DNA from: an uncultured Collinsella sp.
Lineage (GTDB): Bacteria > Actinomycetota > Coriobacteriia > Coriobacteriales > Coriobacteriaceae
Assembly: GCA_900549655.1 (NCBI GenBank)
Contig: UROZ01000072.1
Span: 1-9,999, forward strand
DNA length: 9,999 nucleotides
Direction: 5' to 3'
The notes under the pieces are model-generated. The model saw only the letters and a list, made by a program, of their open reading frames with translations, did not search any database and was not told the origin of the DNA. A program made the translations under genes and the position numbers. Numbering within the stretch: the stretch's first letter is position 1; every line of letters begins with the position of its first letter. This document shows positions 6,270-9,999 of the stretch, piece by piece.

Positions 6270-7312
6270 TGGATCCGAGCGTCTACATCCCCGCCTACCT
6301 GGAGCGCACCTACCTGGCGTCGCACCCCGAGCTCACCGATGCAGCACGCGAGCTTGTCCATAACGACATTAGCGCGAATCCCCAAAAGTATGCGCAGTCC
6401 GAGCATGCCCAGGCGCTGCTGTCCTATGCCGGCGTTCACCGCCACCTGCTCGACGAGCTCCATCGGATCGAGGACATGGGCAGCGATGAGGAGTTTGAAC
6501 AGACGCGCAACCGCCTGTTCGACGATATGCGCGATGAGCTGCTCAAGATCGTCCGCGTCGATGCGCATGTCCTCGATGCCCAGCTGCTCGCCATCATCCT
6601 GGCCGACACGCCCGTTGACGCCTGCCTGGGCGACCTGATGAAGCTCGAGGCGACCACGGCCGATTACCTGCAGCAAAGCGTGCCCGGGTTCGACATGGAA
6701 GCCCCGCACTACTGGGCCAATAATGTTTTGGCCGACGGTGTCACTGCAGCAGACCTTACCGTGAGCGAGCCGGCTCTTATCGGGTGGCTTCATACACTCG
6801 AGGCCATCTCGCAGCTATGTATGGCGAGCGCTCGCTACCGTGCTGCCGCCAACTACGCCCGCCGCGTCCTTAAAGCAGAAGGCTATCCCACCCGAGCCGC
6901 AGGCACCGTGTTGCTCGTCCTCGCTCGCCTGGAAGACCAGGACGGCTTTTTTGCCCTGGCCCACCAACTCGAGGAAGAGATCGGGGCTGACGCGCTCGAG
7001 AACTCTCCTTGGTATCTGCTCGCCCGCACGATTCTGCTGTTCAAAACGAACAAGATGCGCCCGGCGACACGCGCGCTGCGCGAGTTTGCCAACCGCTGCG
7101 AGGGCGGCGCGTTCTTTTTGCTGAACCCCATGTATCAGACGCCGTACCTTCCCTGCCGGCCCGAACCGCACGACCCCTGGGACCTTTCGCATCAGGCAGT
7201 TTGGGAAGCGGACGGCATTATCTCGGATACCCCCGACTTTGCCCCCTGGGCCAATGCCTGCGAAGACGTATCGCAGCTTGCCCAGGAATTTGCGCGCCGC
7301 TACGGCTTTTAG
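6269..7312 (+). CDS. TPR-like helical repeat protein (second of a tandem pair)
   Basis: The 347-residue product begins at the ATG at 6269, sharing its A with the stop of the previous gene, and has AGGGAGG (6253-6259) 9 nt upstream. The protein is alpha-helical throughout and probably cytoplasmic, with no signal peptide or membrane segment. Helix pairs at about residues 170-235 (ASARYRAAANYARRVLKAEG, then a VLLVLARLEDQDGFFALA helix) line up in order and spacing with the SGRYRMSLEAANRSL region of the upstream protein. A following helix pair (about 245-275) and a proline-rich aromatic segment (PMYQTPYLPCRPEPHDPWD, about 285-305) come after. The two genes probably arose by duplication, with strong divergence. 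The MurT-GatD gene begins 45 bp later on the same strand without a terminator between. I recognise no enzyme motif. A partner or regulator of the amidating enzyme is a guess from context. Confidence 0.85.
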   Translation: MDPSVYIPAYLERTYLASHPELTDAARELVHNDISANPQKYAQSEHAQALLSYAGVHRHLLDELHRIEDMGSDEEFEQTRNRLFDDMRDELLKIVRVDAHVLDAQLLAIILADTPVDACLGDLMKLEATTADYLQQSVPGFDMEAPHYWANNVLADGVTAADLTVSEPALIGWLHTLEAISQLCMASARYRAAANYARRVLKAEGYPTRAAGTVLLVLARLEDQDGFFALAHQLEEEIGADALENSPWYLLARTILLFKTNKMRPATRALREFANRCEGGAFFLLNPMYQTPYLPCRPEPHDPWDLSHQAVWEADGIISDTPDFAPWANACEDVSQLAQEFARRYGF

Positions 7313-7357
7313 CGACGCGATCGCCCCGACCATGTCATCTATGTTAGGAACGGCTTC

Positions 7358-9535
7358 ATGAACTTCCGCTCATCTCTTGCCTGCACCTCGAGCGATATCG
7401 CTCGCTGGGGACTGCGCTCTGTCCTCAAACGCCAGGGCGGCGTACTCCCCGGCCGCATCGCCATGAAAATCGACCCCGAGCTGCTAAGCGACCTCGCGAG
7501 CCTGGTCGACCGCAGCGTGGTGATCACCGGCACTAATGGCAAGACCACCACCTCCAACCTCATCGCCGATGCCGTTGCTGCCAGCGGTGCTACCGTGGTG
7601 TGCAACCGTGCCGGCAACAATATGGAGCCTGGTGTGGTAGGTGCTCTGCTCGAGGCCCGCGGCGGCCTTAAGCACGCTGACAGCGGCAAGCGCGTGGGCG
7701 TTTTTGAATGCGATGAGCTCTACACCGTGCGCGTTCTGCCCAAGCTCAAGCCAACGTACTTTGTGCTGCTCAACCTGTTCCGCGACCAGCTGGATCGCTA
7801 TGGCGAGATCGATCACACCCAGGAGGTCATCGCCCATGCGTTGGAGCTCTCGCCGACAACAACGCTTATCTACAACGCCGACGACCCGCTGTGCGCCTCG
7901 ATTGCCGCGCGCGTTCCCAACGCGAGTATTGCCTTTGGCATCGACGGCGCCACCAACACCGAGTCCGACCGTATTAGCGACTCACGTTTTTGCTCACAGT
8001 GCAACGCGCCGCTGGAGTATGACTACGTGCAATACGGCCAGCTCGGCGCCTACCATTGCCCCTCGTGCGGCTGGGCCCGCCCTGCGCTTGTCCGTCGCGT
8101 GACGGGCGTGGAGCTCGGCTGCGACGGCTATGGTTTTGACCTGGTGTTTGGATCTGATTCCAGCGCGCCAGCCGCACACATCGTCACGCGTTACAACGGC
8201 CTGTACATGGTCTACAACGTTGCCGCTGCATTCTTTGCCGCACATGAGTTAGGCGTGAATACGGCGCACCTGCAGCCCACGCTCGATGCCTACGTCCCCG
8301 CCGGCGGACGTATGGGGCGCTGGGATATCGCCGGCCGCACCGTCGAGGCCAACCTGGCTAAGAATCCCGTAGGCTTCGATCGACAAATCCAGTCCATCAA
8401 GACGGCAGGCGGCAGACTCTGCGCTTTCTTCCTCAACGATAACGATGCCGACGGCCACGATGTATCGTGGATCTACGACGTCGACTTTGAGCGCATCGCC
8501 GACACGCCGGGTCTTGTCGCCTTTGCCGGAGGCACGCGCGCGCACGACATGCAGGTGCGCCTCAAGTACGCCGGCATCGATGCCGCGATTATCTCGGACG
8601 TCGCGCAGGCAATTGGCGCCGTGGCAGACGAGGCCGCCGATGACACCTTCTACGCCGTCGCCAACTACACGGCCTTCCCGCCGCTGGTCAAGGAGCTCGA
8701 CGGGCTGAAAGGCGCCACCGCCGACGCTGTTGCCGGGCGCGCCGTAGCCCGTGCCGACGGCAGCGCTCTTCCTGTCAGCATCGCGCCAGTCGAGCTTTCG
8801 CGCCCGCTGCGCATCGTCTACCTGTATCCCGATGCCCTTAACCTCTACGGCGACGGCGGCAATGTTATCGCGCTCGAGCGCCGCTGCGTCTGGCGCGGCA
8901 TTCCCGTGCGCGTGGACGAGGTCCGTATGGGCGAAACGCTTGATTTGACCGATGCCGATATCGTCATGATGGGTGGCGGCTCCGACCGCGACCAGCTAGC
9001 CGTGGCACACGAGCTGCTCGCCCAAAAAGACAAGGTCGCGGCCTATGTTGAGGACGGCGGCACACTGCTTGCCATCTGTGGCAGCTATCAGCTGCTCGGC
9101 CGTTCGTACTACATGGGCGACGATCGCATTGAGGGCCTGGGCGTCATTGCCGCCGAAACCGTACGCGGCTCCGACCGCCTGATCGGCAACGTAGCCGTCA
9201 AAACCGATCTGGCACCTGAGCCCTTTGTGGGATTCGAGAACCATGGCGGCCGCACGCTTTTGGACGCCGATGCCACGCCGCTCGGAACGTCCGTCGTCAC
9301 GGGCACCGGCAACAACGGCGACGATGGCTTTGAGGGTCTCATCTACAAGGGCGTCATCGGCACGTACCTGCACGGACCGGCACTGCCCAAGAACCCCGAG
9401 CTCGCCGACTGGCTGATCGCCCATGCCCTCGAGCGCCGTGGCGATGCACAGGCCGCCGCCCTGCTGCCGCTCAAGCCCCTCGACGACACCTACGAGCACG
9501 CCGCCCACGACGCCGCCATGAAGCTCCTCCCCTAG
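7358..9535 (+). CDS. murT-gatD: MurT-GatD fusion: lipid II isoglutaminyl synthase, glutamine-hydrolysing
   Basis: One 725-residue frame encodes both subunits of the enzyme that amidates the D-glutamate of the lipid II stem peptide to D-isoglutamine, using ATP and glutamine at the cytoplasmic membrane face. Residues 1 to about 447 are MurT: ATP P-loop GTNGKTT (58-64), NLFRDQLDRYGE (139-150), a four-cysteine zinc site (CSQC 212-215, CPSC 234-237), and the C-terminal MurT domain with LNDNDADGHDVSW (359-371), the region where MurT supplies the aspartate of the amidotransferase triad. Residues about 484-725 are GatD, a class I-like glutaminase: nucleophile C574 in LAICGSYQLLG and H672 in GTYLHGP. 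The two halves match the usual separate MurT (about 437) and GatD (about 243) lengths and are joined by a linker of about 35 residues rich in Ala and Gly. The start at 7358 follows TAGGAA and gives the normal MurT N-terminus. In characterised species these are two proteins in a complex. No residue looks missing, so the fusion is probably functional. Confidence 0.95.
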   Translation: MNFRSSLACTSSDIARWGLRSVLKRQGGVLPGRIAMKIDPELLSDLASLVDRSVVITGTNGKTTTSNLIADAVAASGATVVCNRAGNNMEPGVVGALLEARGGLKHADSGKRVGVFECDELYTVRVLPKLKPTYFVLLNLFRDQLDRYGEIDHTQEVIAHALELSPTTTLIYNADDPLCASIAARVPNASIAFGIDGATNTESDRISDSRFCSQCNAPLEYDYVQYGQLGAYHCPSCGWARPALVRRVTGVELGCDGYGFDLVFGSDSSAPAAHIVTRYNGLYMVYNVAAAFFAAHELGVNTAHLQPTLDAYVPAGGRMGRWDIAGRTVEANLAKNPVGFDRQIQSIKTAGGRLCAFFLNDNDADGHDVSWIYDVDFERIADTPGLVAFAGGTRAHDMQVRLKYAGIDAAIISDVAQAIGAVADEAADDTFYAVANYTAFPPLVKELDGLKGATADAVAGRAVARADGSALPVSIAPVELSRPLRIVYLYPDALNLYGDGGNVIALERRCVWRGIPVRVDEVRMGETLDLTDADIVMMGGGSDRDQLAVAHELLAQKDKVAAYVEDGGTLLAICGSYQLLGRSYYMGDDRIEGLGVIAAETVRGSDRLIGNVAVKTDLAPEPFVGFENHGGRTLLDADATPLGTSVVTGTGNNGDDGFEGLIYKGVIGTYLHGPALPKNPELADWLIAHALERRGDAQAAALLPLKPLDDTYEHAAHDAAMKLLP

Positions 9536-9541
9536 CACCTC

Positions 9542-9580
9542 ACCACCACAAAGGGGACAGGCACCTTTGTGGTGGTTTTT
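9542..9580 (+). terminator. Rho-independent terminator of the murT-gatD operon, made from a REP-like palindrome
   Basis: ACCACCACAAAGG (9542-9554) pairs perfectly over 13 bp with CCTTTGTGGTGGT (9564-9576) around a 9-nt loop, GGACAGGCA, and is followed by TTTTT (9576-9580). It lies 6 bp after the stop codon. Its reverse complement contains CAAAG-N11-CTTTG with CCTGTCCC in the loop, the same design as the palindrome at 2203-2231. Confidence 0.9.
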
Positions 9581-9616
9581 CAGTTTGCCAACGATATGTG
9601 AACGGCTAAAAAAGTC

Positions 9617-9625
9617 TGCTATACT
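9617..9625 (+). promoter_or_regulatory. Extended -10 promoter of tRNA-Glu
   Basis: TGC followed by TATACT (-10 at 9620-9625) forms an extended -10 element 11 bp before the mature tRNA 5' end. A -35 is only weakly suggested at 9597-9602 (TGTGAA, 17-bp spacer). The upstream terminator isolates the tRNA from murT-gatD, which supports an own promoter. Confidence 0.65.
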
Positions 9626-9635
9626 CTTTCCCGCT

Positions 9636-9712
9636 GTCCCCATCGTCTAGCGGCCAAGGACGCCACCCTTTCAAGGTGGATATCGCGGGTTCGAATCCCG
9701 CTGGGGGCACCA
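9636..9712 (+). tRNA. tRNA-Glu (anticodon UUC)
   Basis: A complete cloverleaf can be drawn. The acceptor stem GTCCCCA pairs with TGGGGGC (one G-T pair), the anticodon stem CCACC/GGTGG encloses loop CTTTCAA with anticodon TTC, and the T-arm is GCGGG-TTCGAAT-CCCGC. The discriminator A and an encoded CCA (9710-9712) follow. It decodes GAA and GAG. It has its own promoter and terminator. Nearby short repeats raise the possibility that the 3' end is or was an integration site. Confidence 0.97.
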
Positions 9713-9723
9713 CAGCATTTGAG

Positions 9724-9765
9724 CAGGTCAAGGCGTGTTTTTCGTCTTGACCTGTTTTCGTTTTT
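9724..9765 (+). terminator. Rho-independent terminator of tRNA-Glu
   Basis: CAGGTCAAG (9724-9732) pairs with CTTGACCTG (9746-9754), extended inward by three more pairs (one G-T) to a 7-nt loop. TTTT (9755-9758) and TTTTT (9761-9765) follow. Confidence 0.88.
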
Positions 9766-9773
9766 AGGGGCTT

Positions 9774-9829
9774 GCCGCAAAATGCGCCGCAAAATCGCCG
9801 CAAAACTTCGCCGCAAACGTGCCGCCAAA
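9774..9829. repeat. Five short direct repeats of GCCGCAAA
   Basis: GCCGCAAA or a close variant (last copy GCCGCCAAA) begins at 9774, 9786, 9797, 9810 and 9821, at spacings of 12, 11, 13 and 11 bp, about one DNA helical turn. They start 62 bp after the tRNA 3' end. The regular phasing and position next to a tRNA resemble arm-type recombinase sites, but no recombinase gene is in the window. Confidence 0.7.
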
Positions 9830-9866
9830 TCTCGGGCGGTATCGCCTCGGCACTACGCCGAATCTC

Positions 9867-9967
9867 CTTTTTAGGGCTTCGCATTGTTCGCATTGAACGC
9901 CCCGCCCCGCTCTTTTTTGGGGCGTGACATTCTTGACATTGAACGCACCGCCCCGCCTTTTTTAGGC
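9867..9967. repeat. 45-46-bp tandem repeat, about 2.2 copies
   Basis: Units beginning C-T5/6 followed by a GG-containing run start at 9867, 9912 and 9957, 45 bp apart. Within units 1 and 2, 9882-9910 and 9928-9956 match at 25 of 29 positions and share CATTGAACGC and CCGCCCCGC. The third unit keeps only its first 11 bp or so. Each unit also has an internal CATTNTT-CATTGAA doublet. No coding or RNA function is evident in 9830-9999. Confidence 0.7.
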
Positions 9968-9999
9968 TTATGAAAGTTATGGTTAACGGCATGAAAAGG

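Noticed and set aside
9774..9967. CRISPR array
   Set aside because: Repeats are short, degenerate and too closely spaced, with no spacers of constant length and no cas genes.
9606..9992. Minus-strand frame of 128 codons containing PPAGFEPAISTLKG
   Set aside because: This is the usual spurious frame read antisense through a tRNA gene; the tRNA-Glu and its terminator fully explain it.
9970..9999. Possible start of a plus-strand gene at the right edge (ATGAAAGTTATGG)
   Set aside because: Only ten codons are visible and there is no ribosome binding site, so it cannot be judged.

Overview
The window is GC-rich, densely coding bacterial DNA, very probably from a Gram-positive anaerobic actinobacterium of the Coriobacteriia (Collinsella-like). 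This is inferred from a lipid II amidating enzyme (MurT/GatD), fermentative polyol/alcohol dehydrogenases, an Fe-S protein and strong AGGAGG-type ribosome binding sites. No marker gene here proves the genus.

Left part (1-4692, all minus strand), in order of transcription: an iron-containing alcohol dehydrogenase (4692-3469), a Rho-independent terminator, a canonical glycerol dehydrogenase gldA (3385-2285), a second terminator, a divergent gldA paralogue (2171-1104), and a 4Fe-4S ferredoxin-domain protein that runs off the left edge (952-1). Together they suggest reduction or oxidation of glycerol/dihydroxyacetone and small aldehydes or alcohols for redox balance. The terminators between genes imply graded or separate expression rather than one simple operon.

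Middle (4693-5192): a 500-bp divergent intergenic region without a convincing gene. It holds dyad symmetries, AAACGTTT-type boxes and candidate -10 elements.

Right part (plus strand): two adjacent related TPR-like proteins (5193-6269 and 6269-7312, start and stop overlapping) and, 45 bp on, a single 725-residue protein (7358-9535) joining a complete MurT Mur-ligase half to a complete GatD glutamine amidotransferase half. This would be a one-chain lipid II isoglutaminyl synthase. The three genes look like one operon, closed by a hairpin terminator built from a REP-like palindrome; a relative of that palindrome lies at 2203-2231. A tRNA-Glu(UUC) with its own promoter and terminator follows. The last 230 bp contain short direct repeats and a 45-46-bp tandem repeat beside the tRNA, possibly the edge or scar of an element integrated at the tRNA.

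The most notable feature is the MurT-GatD fusion with its TPR-pair operon. The rest is recognisable metabolism plus regulatory and repeat DNA.
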